A stretch of 64,000 bases of DNA from Streptococcus salivarius (GCF_002094975.1 NZ_CP015283.1:791501-855500), one strand, 5' to 3'. Shown: positions 9,790 to 18,560, counted from the first letter of the stretch. Notes: generated from the sequence alone by a model not told the origin. A program made the numbers and translations.

Positions 9790-10347
9790 ATGACAAACAC
9801 ACGTAAATTGGCTTACATTGCCATTTTATCCGCAGTTTCATTCTTGTTGCTTTATTTTTCGTTTCCATTGATTCCAGCAGCAGACTTTTTGAAGGTTGAT
9901 TTTTCAATCCTTCCTGTTCTGATTGCCTTGGTTATCTTTGATTTTAAGAGTGCCATTGGTGTTCTCTTGCTTCGTTCATTGTTGAAGCTTTTGCTAAACA
10001 ATGGTGGTCCAGGATCAATGATTGGACTTCCTATGAATTTCGTTGCTCTAGGAGTCTTTGTTTGGGGCCTAAGCTATTTTTGGAAGAAAAATCAAACAAG
10101 CAAGAATTATATTTTTGGTTCTGTTGTAGGAACTGTCTTGCTTACAGTTGCTATGGTTATTCTTAACTATATTTATGCAGTACCACTCTATGCTAAATTT
10201 GCCAACTTTGATATTGCGCAATTCATAGGTCTCTATAAATATCTTTTCGCTATGGTAGTACCTTTCAATTTACTTCAAGGATTGATTTTTGCGGTAACCT
10301 TTGCTCTGATTTATGCTCCACTTAAGTCTATTCTAGTAAAATTATAA
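9790..10347 (+). CDS. ribU: Riboflavin ECF transporter S component RibU
   Basis: Membrane substrate-binding subunit that captures riboflavin and works with a shared energy-coupling factor module encoded elsewhere. About 185 residues form five or six hydrophobic helices. The N-terminus (TRKLAYIAILSAVSFLLLYF) and the FPLIPAADFLKVDFS block are typical of RibU. The start is the ATG at 9790, preceded by GGAGGAA. A reading frame extending back to 9658 would run through the riboswitch and is not the start. The FMN riboswitch confirms the substrate. Confidence 0.95.
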   Translation: MTNTRKLAYIAILSAVSFLLLYFSFPLIPAADFLKVDFSILPVLIALVIFDFKSAIGVLLLRSLLKLLLNNGGPGSMIGLPMNFVALGVFVWGLSYFWKKNQTSKNYIFGSVVGTVLLTVAMVILNYIYAVPLYAKFANFDIAQFIGLYKYLFAMVVPFNLLQGLIFAVTFALIYAPLKSILVKL

Positions 10348-10349
10348 AT

Positions 10350-11000
10350 ATGAAACACAAACACACACATTATATTTATGCTTCTTTTGCCTTATTGTTA
10401 TTTGTTGCTCTCGGTTACATGGTTAAGTTCTACCCTGAAGCCTTGACAGGATTTGATAGCAACATTCAAACTTGGGTTCGAGGAGACTTACCGGCAGGAC
10501 TGACACGCTTTTTTAAAACGATTACCATACTTGGAAATACGCCCGTACAGGCTATTATTGCAATCGTAGCAGTAATCTGGCTTTATCTACGTCAGTATAA
10601 AGCAGAAGCTATCTTTGTAGGTGCCAGTGGGCTTCTCGCTAGTATCTTGATTGTAAGTTTAAAGTATATTTATCAGCGTCAACGCCCATCAATTACGCAT
10701 TTAGTGCATGCTAGTGGTTATTCTTTCCCTAGTGGTCATTCTTTGGGAACTTTTATGATTCTTGGAGCAATTGCCATTGTTCTTGCTCAGCGTTTGGCGA
10801 AAAAAGAATCTAAAATAGCAGTTTATGGTATTACTGGGCTTCTGATTTTCCTTGTTGGACTTTCGCGTATTTATGTGGGTGTTCATTATCTAACAGATGT
10901 TTTAGCTGGCTTTACCTTAGCCTTTGGGTTGATTAATGCTATCTATCCAACTTATGACCGCATTCGCTTTGAATGGCGATTCCAAAGTAAACAGAAATAA
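10350..11000 (+). CDS. PAP2-family membrane phosphatase
   Basis: Integral membrane lipid phosphatase of 216 residues with about six hydrophobic segments. The three catalytic blocks are complete: KYIYQRQRP (KxxxxxxRP), PSGHS and SRIYVGVHYLTDVLAG (SRxxxxxHxxxD). Family members dephosphorylate phosphatidate, phosphatidylglycerophosphate or undecaprenyl pyrophosphate. The substrate cannot be chosen from sequence. It starts 2 nt after ribU and is probably co-transcribed. Its terminator has been invaded by an IS110 element. Confidence 0.88.
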   Translation: MKHKHTHYIYASFALLLFVALGYMVKFYPEALTGFDSNIQTWVRGDLPAGLTRFFKTITILGNTPVQAIIAIVAVIWLYLRQYKAEAIFVGASGLLASILIVSLKYIYQRQRPSITHLVHASGYSFPSGHSLGTFMILGAIAIVLAQRLAKKESKIAVYGITGLLIFLVGLSRIYVGVHYLTDVLAGFTLAFGLINAIYPTYDRIRFEWRFQSKQK

Positions 11001-11003
11001 AAC

Positions 11004-11034
11004 AAACATGTAGTTTTTGAACTGCATGTTTTTT
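11004..11034 (+). terminator. Terminator of the PAP2 gene, with IS inserted in its T-tract
   Basis: AAACATGTAG / CTGCATGTTT stem (one G-T pair) followed by TTTT. The first IS110-family element begins at the next base (11035). Confidence 0.75.
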
Positions 11035-11113
11035 ATTTGAAAAAAACATCAAAAATAGCGCAAAAAACTCTTCTTGTGTTATACTGTAATTGAGATTTTT
11101 TAAATTTTTGGTG

Positions 11114-12281
11114 TTAGAACTGTTGCCTCAGTCCTAGCACTTTTTCTTTGTCGTATTCTTGGTGTGTTGCGAGAATTTTGTAAATGATACGAAGTAGCTT
11201 ATGTGCGCAATCAATGACGGCTTTCATCTTACTTCCTCTTTGGGAAATTTTGCTATAAAAAGATGAAAACGCATTGTCTTTAGAGTGAGCCGCAATCAAT
11301 CCCGACATGGTCAAAGCCTGTTTGATATATCGATTTCCTTGCGTGATATGTGAGGATTTTTTAATGCCAGCACTTTCATAAGATCCTGGGCAGAGCCCAG
11401 CCCAAGAAGCTAAGTGTGCGTCCGATTGAAAAGCCTTCACATCTGGTCCAATCTCAGCTAAAATAGTGGCTGCACAAGTTTCACTCACACCAGGAATCAT
11501 TTGAAGTAATCTATTTTCTTCAGGGAAACTCCTTTTCGATATAAGCTATTATTTCACTCCTTAATTTATTCATGAGTTTTTGATACAATTGATATTCTTC
11601 TAGGCTTTGCTCCAAGAGAAATCCATCCTCCAGTGACAACTTCCCATTCATGGCCTCCATTAATTCTTCGGGACTTGCTTTGACATGCTTGTGAATACAA
11701 GCTGTCACATTGTCATAATCAATGAGTTCCCCATTGATAAAGAGCGTTAAAAGAGACTGTCCTGTCTTAGAGAAGATATCAGAAAGATAGCTGGTTAGTT
11801 TGATATTAGCACGTTGTAAGAGGTTATGAATCTCATTCTTTATTTGAGTTTGACGTTGTTTGTAAGAACGTAACCTACGAGTGAGTAAACGTAACTGCAT
11901 CACTTCAGGGCTTGGAATGTAAGATGGCTCAATAAGTCCACAACGTCCGAGCTGTGCAATCCATTCGGCATCTTTCATGTCTGTTTTTCGACCAGGCACA
12001 TTCTTAATATGTTGGGGGTTAGCTAATATCAAATTGAGTTCTGAGTCTGAGAATATATTAAAGAGTGGTACCCAATATTGGCCAGTGCTTTCAAAAAAGA
12101 CATGTGTGACGTGATTTTCCAATAACCAATCTAAGGCGTTTTGGAGAGCTATAGTTGTTGTACCAAATTTTTTCTGAATCTTTTTAGGTTTATTGCTTTC
12201 TAGTGGACCATCTAGAATACAACAAACGATAGACTTTTGGTGGACATCAATTCCACAACAAGTTTCAATCATAACTTCCAT
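11114..12281 (-). CDS. IS110-family transposase, two frames joined by a +1 shift (copy 1)
   Basis: DEDD/RuvC-like recombinase of IS110 elements. The first frame (12281 down to 11520, 253 residues) has GIDVHQKS, the FFESTGQYW Glu and RKTDMKDAEW. The second frame (128 residues from 11500) has the IPGV helix-hairpin-helix and PGSYESAG with the catalytic Ser of the transposase_20 domain. Frame 0 stops at UGA (11520-11522) in the string AAG GAG UUU CCC UGA. Slipping +1 on CCC gives Pro-Glu-Glu-Asn and continues into the second half, for a product of 388 residues, the normal family length. Either this is programmed frameshifting or both copies descend from one broken parent. Confidence 0.88.
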
Positions 12282-12505
12282 TACAAAAACCTCCTGTTAA
12301 CTATTGAACAATAGAACAAGAGGCTATTAGTAATTTTATTTTCATGCTCAAGGCATATTCGAGTTATCTCATGACTCTTGTTCATCCAGTTTTTGATACA
12401 GGCTAGGCAAAGCCCTATTAAAGACAACGGATTGGTATTGTTCACCTTCATTATAAGCCGAACTTTCTTTTCTGTCATGAGTTAGCAGGCTAAGCCTGCT
12501 TAGAG
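12282..12505 (-). ncRNA. Candidate bridge RNA region of IS110 copy 1
   Basis: The 224-nt non-coding end lies upstream of the transposase, where IS110-group elements encode the bridge RNA that pairs with target and donor DNA (established for the family). Reading in the transposase direction there are several hairpins: AGCAGGC-TTA-GCCTGCT at the outer edge, GAGT/ACTC around 12380, and CTATTG-TT-CAATAG close to the transposase start. A 65-codon frame across it is probably coincidental. The RNA itself is inferred, not seen. Confidence 0.5.
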
Positions 12506-12617
12506 TTTTTGATGCAAAGGAAGGGTCTTCTTATATAAAATGTATAAAAATAGCTTTTTTTGACTATTATTCTGTTAAAATCATATTAACTGTATATTAA
12601 TTATATTATAATTATGA

Positions 12618-12623
12618 TATAAT
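12618..12623 (+). promoter_or_regulatory. Probable -10 of comR
   Basis: TATAAT at 12618-12623 in a very AT-rich stretch, 31 nt before the comR TTG start. No convincing -35 was found. The region lies just outside the IS end at 12505, so the comR promoter appears to have been spared. Confidence 0.5.
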
Positions 12624-12654
12624 ATTTTTAAACTTTTGAATAAAGGAGAGTCTC

Positions 12655-13554
12655 TTGAACATAAAAGACAGCATTGGACTAAGAATCAAAACTGAGCGTG
12701 AACGTCAGCAGATGTCACGTGAAGTACTATGTTTAGATGGTGCGGAGTTGACTGTTCGCCAGTTAATTCGCATTGAAAAAGGGGAATCTCTCCCGTCTTT
12801 AGATAGACTATCTTACATCGCAAAACGTCTAGGAAAAAATATGGCCGATCTATTGGATCATGACAATATTACTATCCCTGATGAATATTATGAGATGAAG
12901 AATCGTTTGATTAAGTTTCCAACGTACAGAAACCCAGAAAGAATAAAGGATAAACTTGCCTTAATTGAGGAAGTCTATGAGAAATTCTTTGAACTTCTTC
13001 CAGAAGAAGAACTATTAACTCTAGATATTTTGGAAAATATATTAAGTTTCACTAGTTGGGAGGAGAGTCCAAAGGTTGAGGAAATATATGAAGATTTATT
13101 TGAACAGGTCAAAAGGAAGAAGAAATTCTCAACTAACGATTTATTAGTTATTGACTATTATTTCTTCCATCTTTATGGAAGAAAACAGTATGACAAAAAA
13201 CTTTTTGAAAAAATCGTAAAGAGAGTATTAAATCAGGAAATTTGGACAGATGATGTCCATAATATTGTTTTATTTAATGATTTGATGGCTATTGCTGCTT
13301 TGAAGATTTTTCACAATTCCTTTTCAGACTTCTTAACAGTTGTGGATAAAGCATTAGCCGTTATAGAAAAATCACAATTCTATAGCTATAAACCTAGTGT
13401 TTTTGTTCTCAAAGCTAAATATGAACTTCTGCATAAGGGAAATAAGAAAAAGGCTGCAGAGAATTACGATAAGGCCATAATGTTTGCTTCCGTTTTAGAA
13501 GACTCGGTTTTAGAAGAAAGTATAAAAGCAGGGAAAGCGGCAGATGGTTTATAG
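12655..13554 (+). CDS. comR: ComR, Rgg-family competence regulator
   Basis: Cytoplasmic receptor for the imported ComS-derived pheromone XIP. When bound it activates comS and comX. The 299 residues have an N-terminal HTH (about residues 5-70, with LTVRQLIRIEKGES) and a C-terminal TPR-like peptide-binding domain (RNPERIKDKLALIEEVYEKFF and onward). I recognise it as very close to S. thermophilus/S. salivarius ComR. It starts with TTG, preceded by AAAGGAG. comS follows in the same direction with a ComR-box between them. Confidence 0.95.
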   Translation: MNIKDSIGLRIKTERERQQMSREVLCLDGAELTVRQLIRIEKGESLPSLDRLSYIAKRLGKNMADLLDHDNITIPDEYYEMKNRLIKFPTYRNPERIKDKLALIEEVYEKFFELLPEEELLTLDILENILSFTSWEESPKVEEIYEDLFEQVKRKKKFSTNDLLVIDYYFFHLYGRKQYDKKLFEKIVKRVLNQEIWTDDVHNIVLFNDLMAIAALKIFHNSFSDFLTVVDKALAVIEKSQFYSYKPSVFVLKAKYELLHKGNKKKAAENYDKAIMFASVLEDSVLEESIKAGKAADGL

Positions 13555-13562
13555 AAATGGTG

Positions 13563-13607
13563 GTGACATAAATGTCACTACTTTTTTAATGGTTAAATGT
13601 TTACTAT
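13563..13607 (+). promoter_or_regulatory. ComR-box and comS promoter
   Basis: Perfect dyad GTGACAT-AA-ATGTCAC at 13563-13578, followed by a T-run and a -10 (TACTAT at 13602-13607). This is the arrangement of ComR-controlled promoters in the salivarius group. It begins 8 nt after the comR stop codon. Confidence 0.9.
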
Positions 13608-13641
13608 AGAAACATAAATAACAGTTAAAAGGAGTTTTATT

Positions 13642-13716
13642 TTGAAAAAACTAAATTTATTTACACTATTCTCACTACTTATCACTATCTTGCCTTATTT
13701 CACAGGTTGTCTTTAA
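13642..13716 (+). CDS. comS: ComS pheromone precursor
   Basis: A 24-residue peptide: basic start (MKK), hydrophobic middle and the C-terminal octapeptide LPYFTGCL, which is the expected XIP of salivarius-type ComS. It is exported, trimmed, re-imported by the oligopeptide permease and bound by ComR. It starts with TTG 7 nt after AAAGGAG; there is no upstream in-frame ATG. It lies between a ComR-box and a PCAT exporter gene that begins 12 nt after its stop. It is too short for ordinary gene finding. Confidence 0.93.
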   Translation: MKKLNLFTLFSLLITILPYFTGCL

Positions 13717-13728
13717 TAAGGAGTCACC

Positions 13729-15825
13729 ATGTCAAAATATCCATATATTTCACAGATTGATCAGCGTGATTGTGGTGTCGCTGCCTTAGCCATGATTCTT
13801 AAACACTATGGTTCATCTTATAGTTTAGCTTATTTGCGGGAGTTGGCTCAGACTTCTCGTGAAGGCACTTCTGCGCTTGGTTTGGTTGAAGCGGCCAAGC
13901 AGTTGGGTCTTGAAACTCAGGCTATTCGTGCGGATTTAGACTTGTTTAAACAAGAAAACCTATCTTATCCTTTTATTGCACATGTGGTTAAAGAAGGTGG
14001 ACTGCAACATTATTATACGGTGTTTGGTCAAATCAAGGGGCAGCTTATTATTGGTGATCCAGATCCTAGCAAGAAGGTCATTAAAATGCCCTTAGAGGAG
14101 TTTGCCAAAGAGTGGACGGGAGTTGCTCTCTTTTTTGTTCCAGGAAAATCCTATACTAAATACAAAGAAGATGTACCTGGGCTTCTTTCATTTTTACCGA
14201 TTTTGTTTCGTCGTAAGGGTTTGATTGCAGTTATTGTCTTGTTAAGTTTTCTAGTGACCCTTGTTAATATTATTGGTTCTTATTATTTGCAATCTATTAT
14301 TGACCGCTTGATTCCTCAGGAGGCTTACACTCTTCTGACCATGATTTCGCTAGGCCTATGTATCTCTTATCTAGCTCAACAAGTATTTACTTTTTTCAAA
14401 GATTATCTTCTACATCGATTGGGAAATTACTTGTCCATTGCTGTCATCCTTCCTTATATTAAGCATGTCCTTTCCTTACCTATTAGTTTCTTTAGTTCAC
14501 GTCGTACTGGTGAAATCACGTCACGTTTTGGAGATGCCAACACTATTATCGATGCTCTAGCTTCAACGATTTTATCGATTTTCCTAGATGTGACCATTGT
14601 GATGACTCTAGCTGTGGCTCTTATTGTACAAAATCAGTCACTTTTTGTGATGACTCTCACGGTAGTGCCTCTTTATGTTTTAATCATTTTGGCATTCTAT
14701 AAGCTTTTTGAAAAGGAAAATTATCAATTGATGGAGGCAAATAGTCAGGTCAATACCGCTGTTATTGATGATTTGAGAGGCATTGAAACCTTAAAATCCT
14801 TGAGAGTTGAAGAAAGACGCTATCAGGAAATTGAGGTGAAATTCCATGACTATTTGAAGAAGTCTTTGTCTAAGGCCAAGTGGCAATTAACGCAGGATGG
14901 TTTAAAGACAGGGGTTCAGTTAGTTTCCAATGTCTTTATCCTCTGGTATGGGGCACAATTGGTCATGGAAGGGCAACTATCTGCAGGTCAGTTGATTACT
15001 TATAATATGTTGCTGAATTATTTTACAACTCCTTTAATTAATATTATTAATCTCCAATCCAAAATTCAGCAAGCCAAAGTAGCCAATAATCGTCTTCAAG
15101 AAGTTTATGTTGTGGATAAGGAAGAAAAAGGAAAACTTAAAGAGTTTTCTTTTAAACAACTTGCTCTTAAAGGAGTCAGTCACCGTTTTAGTTATCAGCA
15201 AGAGACGCTTAGTAAGATTGATTTAACGATTCATAAGGGTGAGAAAATCGCCCTCATGGGTAAAAGTGGATCTGGGAAAACAACCTTAGCGAAAATGTTG
15301 TCAGGTTATTACACAAAATCTAGTGGTCATGTAACCCTAGATAAAGATGCTATTGGCCATGCGGAGTTACGTCAAATGGTGACTTATGTTCCCCAGCAGA
15401 CCTATGTGTTTACAGGAACCATTTTAGAAAATCTGCTATTAGGATTTGAAGGAGAAGTTGACGAGAAAAAGCTCCTTAAGGTATGCCAACAAGCTGATAT
15501 CTTAGAGGATATTCAAAAAATGCCACTAGGTTTTCAGACCCAAGTATCTGAGGATGGTGGTCTATCTGGTGGTCAAAAACAACGCTTGGCGATAGCGAGG
15601 GCCCTCTTGTCCAAGCAGCCTATCTTGATTTTTGACGAAGCTACCAGTGGTCTCGATAGTGATACTGAAAGCAGGGTCATGGCTAATCTTGCTAAGATTA
15701 AACGAACAATGATTTTTATTGCTCACCGCAATAGTGTCCGTCAACATGTCAGCCGTGTAGTGACCATGGGGGGTGGTCAGATTGAGTCGGACAGTCCTAA
15801 TTTCAATCCATTCCAGTTTATTTAA
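13729..15825 (+). CDS. Peptidase-containing ABC exporter (PCAT) in the comS operon
   Basis: Bacteriocin/pheromone exporter that removes double-glycine leaders during transport. Domains in order: C39 peptidase (residues 1-140, catalytic Cys15 in QIDQRDCGVAAL, His in LQHYYTV, Asp in IGDPDPS), six-helix ABC membrane domain (about 160-440), and ATPase with Walker A GKSGSGKTT, signature LSGGQKQR and Walker B ILIFDEATSG. The 698 residues resemble the BlpA at 49660, but the C-terminus after the H-loop is divergent (SDSPNFNPFQFI) and lacks the usual GSHEELL tail. ComS has no GG leader, so its cargo is probably another peptide. The 12-nt gap and its own AAGGAG suggest ComR-driven co-expression. Confidence 0.9.
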   Translation: MSKYPYISQIDQRDCGVAALAMILKHYGSSYSLAYLRELAQTSREGTSALGLVEAAKQLGLETQAIRADLDLFKQENLSYPFIAHVVKEGGLQHYYTVFGQIKGQLIIGDPDPSKKVIKMPLEEFAKEWTGVALFFVPGKSYTKYKEDVPGLLSFLPILFRRKGLIAVIVLLSFLVTLVNIIGSYYLQSIIDRLIPQEAYTLLTMISLGLCISYLAQQVFTFFKDYLLHRLGNYLSIAVILPYIKHVLSLPISFFSSRRTGEITSRFGDANTIIDALASTILSIFLDVTIVMTLAVALIVQNQSLFVMTLTVVPLYVLIILAFYKLFEKENYQLMEANSQVNTAVIDDLRGIETLKSLRVEERRYQEIEVKFHDYLKKSLSKAKWQLTQDGLKTGVQLVSNVFILWYGAQLVMEGQLSAGQLITYNMLLNYFTTPLINIINLQSKIQQAKVANNRLQEVYVVDKEEKGKLKEFSFKQLALKGVSHRFSYQQETLSKIDLTIHKGEKIALMGKSGSGKTTLAKMLSGYYTKSSGHVTLDKDAIGHAELRQMVTYVPQQTYVFTGTILENLLLGFEGEVDEKKLLKVCQQADILEDIQKMPLGFQTQVSEDGGLSGGQKQRLAIARALLSKQPILIFDEATSGLDSDTESRVMANLAKIKRTMIFIAHRNSVRQHVSRVVTMGGGQIESDSPNFNPFQFI

Positions 15826-15934
15826 AAAATCTACCTATTATATATGTAGAAAACTTAAGAAGTCTAAATTTTCACATCTTGCACCTATCTTCTTTATATA
15901 GTATACTGGTAGCATATTATTAAGAGGTGTAAAC

Positions 15935-16267
15935 ATGTTAGAGGCATATAAAAATTTTTGGTTAGGCTATCTCGATTTTTATGGTCGTACAAAACGATCA
16001 GACTATTGGTGGGTTGTCTTGATTAATGGAGTTATTGGTACTTTGATTTTCCTACTGATGAACCTGCTTGGGCAAACAAAAGCTGCTGGCTTTACATTGA
16101 CAGCTTTTATTCTATTTATAACAGCAACGGCGCTTCCCACAATTTCAATTCAGATTCGTCGTCTACGTGATGCCAATTTCAATGTTGCTTGGATTGTATT
16201 AAAAGCGACACCACTACTAGTAGTACTTTGGGTGATGTATGCCTTTCCTACAAGAGATTCAAAATAA
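15935..16267 (+). CDS. DUF805 membrane protein
   Basis: Small 110-residue membrane protein of the DUF805 family, function unknown. It opens with the family pattern (YKNFWLGYLDFYGRTKRSDYWW) and has three hydrophobic segments and the IRRLRDANFN motif. An RBS-like AAGAGG precedes the ATG. It stands alone between the PCAT gene and a convergent terminator. Confidence 0.85.
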   Translation: MLEAYKNFWLGYLDFYGRTKRSDYWWVVLINGVIGTLIFLLMNLLGQTKAAGFTLTAFILFITATALPTISIQIRRLRDANFNVAWIVLKATPLLVVLWVMYAFPTRDSK

Positions 16268-16277
16268 CTCCAATATA

Positions 16278-16318
16278 AAAAGGGTGAAACTAGTTAGTCT
16301 AGTTCCACTCTTTTTTTC
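16278..16318. terminator. Bidirectional terminator
   Basis: AAGGGTGAAACTAG pairs with CTAGTTCCACTCTT across a short loop (one mismatch), with A- and T-runs at the two ends. It separates the convergent DUF805 gene and the membrane-protein gene. Confidence 0.75.
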
Positions 16319-17038
16319 TTACAAAATAAAGCTACCTAAGAGGCTAACAAGGGTGAAGCTGATAGTTGCATAAAATACAGCGAGACGAGTTGCCTGAATA
16401 GGTTTATAGAGTCGAATTAGTGTTAGGACACACCAAATAAAGAGTACTGTGACAAACCAACCTGACAGTAAGCGACGTGGCGTCACACCATAGAGTGCCA
16501 TATAAACGCTAAAGAGTGTCCAGGCTCCGATTAAGAAATATTTCAGTGGGAAGATGTAGCTGGTGTATATGAGGTCTAGCCAAACCGTAATTCCCAAACG
16601 CTCTTGACTACTTTGTCCAGTGCGTGCCATAAAGTAAAGGAGGATACTCGCATGAAGGCAAAGAATCTGAGCGCTCCCCCAGTTGTCGTGCAGGCCCCAG
16701 AGACTAATTTGCATGCCTTGGAGTAGACTAGTGACCATAAATATTCCCGATTCAAGTCGTATTCCCTTTGCTTTTCCACCTAATAGGCGACAGCCCAGGT
16801 CAATCGTACTGATCAAGACAAGGGTTGCTGGAAAGGCAAAGGAAAAATGGGTCAAGTAAGTGACATACAGGAAGCAAGCAGCGAGACATGCGACAATCAG
16901 TCCCTTAATTTTCCAAATGTCTTTTGGTGAAAAATATTCCAAGAGTTTCTTGTTTTTGGTTTGAAGACTAGTCTTTTCGTCGGAATATTCCTAGGAGGCT
17001 AGCTGTAAATCAGTAGTGTAGTTATTTGTTTCCATCAT
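16319..17038 (-). pseudogene. Membrane protein gene with an early in-frame stop
   Basis: The readable part is a 207-residue polytopic membrane protein (about six hydrophobic segments) that I do not recognise; DUF4153-like is only a guess. The frame can be followed upstream to an ATG-ATG at 17038/17035 with a good AAAGGAG. Codon 16 of that frame is TAG (16991-16993). The remaining frame would have to restart at TTG 16942, with no clear RBS. So the gene is either a recent nonsense mutant or is translated from an internal start. Confidence 0.6.
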
Positions 17039-17040
17039 AA

Positions 17041-17261
17041 TTCTCCTTTTGGATTTTAGTCCAAAAAAGACTTTATCATAAAAAACGTTTGACTTTGTTA
17101 CCAAACTGTAAAATTACTAAAAATAGGTCTATGGACTTAGGTCTGGAGAATGAGTTGGAAAAATAGGCGAGAAAAAATATAATACTCACATTGAATGATA
17201 GATTGTACGGGCTATATTGTCAGAAACAGTCAAATACTAAAGAAAGCTTTTTATAGATTAA
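17041..17261. other. Intergenic region between two decayed genes
   Basis: AT-rich. A TATAAT occurs near 17178 but has no good -35. Stops occur in all frames. The N-terminal half of cbiM would be expected here, but I cannot trace it. Confidence 0.4.
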
Positions 17262-17783
17262 CTGTTTATTTATCTGGGATTAAGCAAAGGACTCCCTATT
17301 CTCTTTAAAGATAGTAGTGGTAATCCGCTTTACAATCCATACCCTTTGAGAGTGACACTTCCAGTAATGGGCTTGACCCACCTCCTCATCGGTCTGGTAG
17401 AAGGATTCTTCACAGCTGGTGTTCAAGAATTCATTGAACGTTTGAATATTGATAATGCCCAGGAAATAACGACTAAAAAACTACGTCCGTTATTGCTCTT
17501 TATCCTAGCCTTGATTATCCTAACGCCACTTGGTTTATTGGCGACGGGAACAGCTTTTGCGGAATGGGATGTCAAAGAGTTGGTAGAAAAATTGTCTCAT
17601 TATCATGTGGAAGCCCAAGCGCCAAAAGGAATGTTGAATGGTTTCTCATTCAATGCCCTCTTCCCAGATTATAGTATCGCAGGCATTCCAGAAGTCTTGG
17701 GTTATATCCTGAGCGCTGCTTCTGCTGTTTTGATTTTCTTCATCCTCTATCGCTTGATTTTCGGTAGAAAGGTTGAAAAATGA
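17262..17783 (+). pseudogene. cbiM: CbiM-type ECF substrate component, 5'-truncated
   Basis: C-terminal half of a Co/Ni ECF S component. Recognisable pieces are GLSKGLPILFKDSSGNPLY, VTLPVMGLTHLLIGLVEGFFT, LTPLGLLATGTAFAEW and a FPDY... C-terminal region with a last TM helix. The frame is open only from 17262 (after TAA at 17259-17261). About 190 N-terminal residues, including the MHIPD start with the metal ligands, are absent. A TTG at 17346 could start a short product, but without the N-terminal metal site it should not function. cbiQ follows with a 4-nt overlap. Confidence 0.75.
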
Positions 17784-18559
17784 TTCTGCCAGAATGGATG
17801 TCGGAAGAGCGTCCGGTAGTCACTAAAGTCGGTAGAAATAACTTTCTTATCCGGAATCGTCACCATCTGGAAGCTCTTCTTCAAAAGTTTGAAACGCATC
17901 CTTTAAAAGTAGCATCAGTCTTTCATCCAACTGCTAAGGTTTTACTTCTCTTTTTCTTACTTATTTCAGTAGGAATTAGCCGAAATCTCACAGTTTTGTG
18001 GATTCTAGCCTTGTTTTTAGGAGCTGGAGTGGCTTTTCTGCCACATTCTATTTTAGTAAGAACCTTGAAAAAGACTGTAGTGTTGTTGATTTTTCCTTTA
18101 GTTCTTTATCTACCGCATCTCTTACTTAGCGGAGGTCAATCGCTCTTTCTTTTTAGACTTCCTTTGATTGCTGTAGCCATTGCTTATTATTCAGAGACGA
18201 GTACAATAAGTGAGATGTTGGCGGCATTAAAAGGGTTGCATTTTCCTGATCTTGTTCTGCTCCAGTTGGATATCACCATAAAATATATTGATGTCTTTGG
18301 AAAACAATTAATGGATTTGCTCAAAGGGATTGAAGCGCGAAGTTTTGGTGGCAATCATCGTTTCCGGATTGGAAGTAATATCTGGGGAATTTTATACCTT
18401 AAAGCCATACGCTATGGTGAGGAACTGACTCAAGCCATGGAAGCACGTTGCTTTGTTGGTGAGTATGTCAAGTCATCACAGTCATTCACATGGAAAGACT
18501 GGCTGGCCTTGATAAGTCTAGTAGCAGTGATTTTAGGACAGATTCTGTTAGGAGGATGA
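17780..18559 (+). CDS. cbiQ: ECF transporter T component CbiQ
   Basis: Transmembrane coupling subunit of a Co/Ni-type ECF importer, 259 residues. The central hydrophobic block spans residues 50-130. The C-terminal coupling helices carry the family signature as GIEARSFGG and AMEARCFVG (A-R-G/S type motifs that contact the ATPase). ATG overlaps the cbiM remnant (ATGA). It is intact although its S component is truncated, so it may be an orphan or may serve another S protein. Confidence 0.85.
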   Translation: MILPEWMSEERPVVTKVGRNNFLIRNRHHLEALLQKFETHPLKVASVFHPTAKVLLLFFLLISVGISRNLTVLWILALFLGAGVAFLPHSILVRTLKKTVVLLIFPLVLYLPHLLLSGGQSLFLFRLPLIAVAIAYYSETSTISEMLAALKGLHFPDLVLLQLDITIKYIDVFGKQLMDLLKGIEARSFGGNHRFRIGSNIWGILYLKAIRYGEELTQAMEARCFVGEYVKSSQSFTWKDWLALISLVAVILGQILLGG

Positions 18560-18560
18560 G

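Larger units (their letters stand above)
11035..12505 (-). mobile_element. IS110-family insertion sequence, copy 1 (1471 bp)
   Basis: The ends were set by comparison with the second copy at 53160-54630. Both are exactly 1471 bp and nearly identical, and the flanks diverge immediately outside. Both copies sit in runs of T. No terminal inverted repeats or clear target duplication are seen, as usual for IS110. The element holds one frameshifted transposase gene on the minus strand, 224 nt of non-coding DNA upstream of it and 79 nt downstream. It separates the PAP2 gene from comR. Confidence 0.93.

Noticed and set aside
12281..12478. 65-codon minus-strand frame upstream of each IS110 transposase
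   Set aside because: It lies across the hairpin-rich non-coding end, has no family resemblance and is better explained by a structured RNA region.
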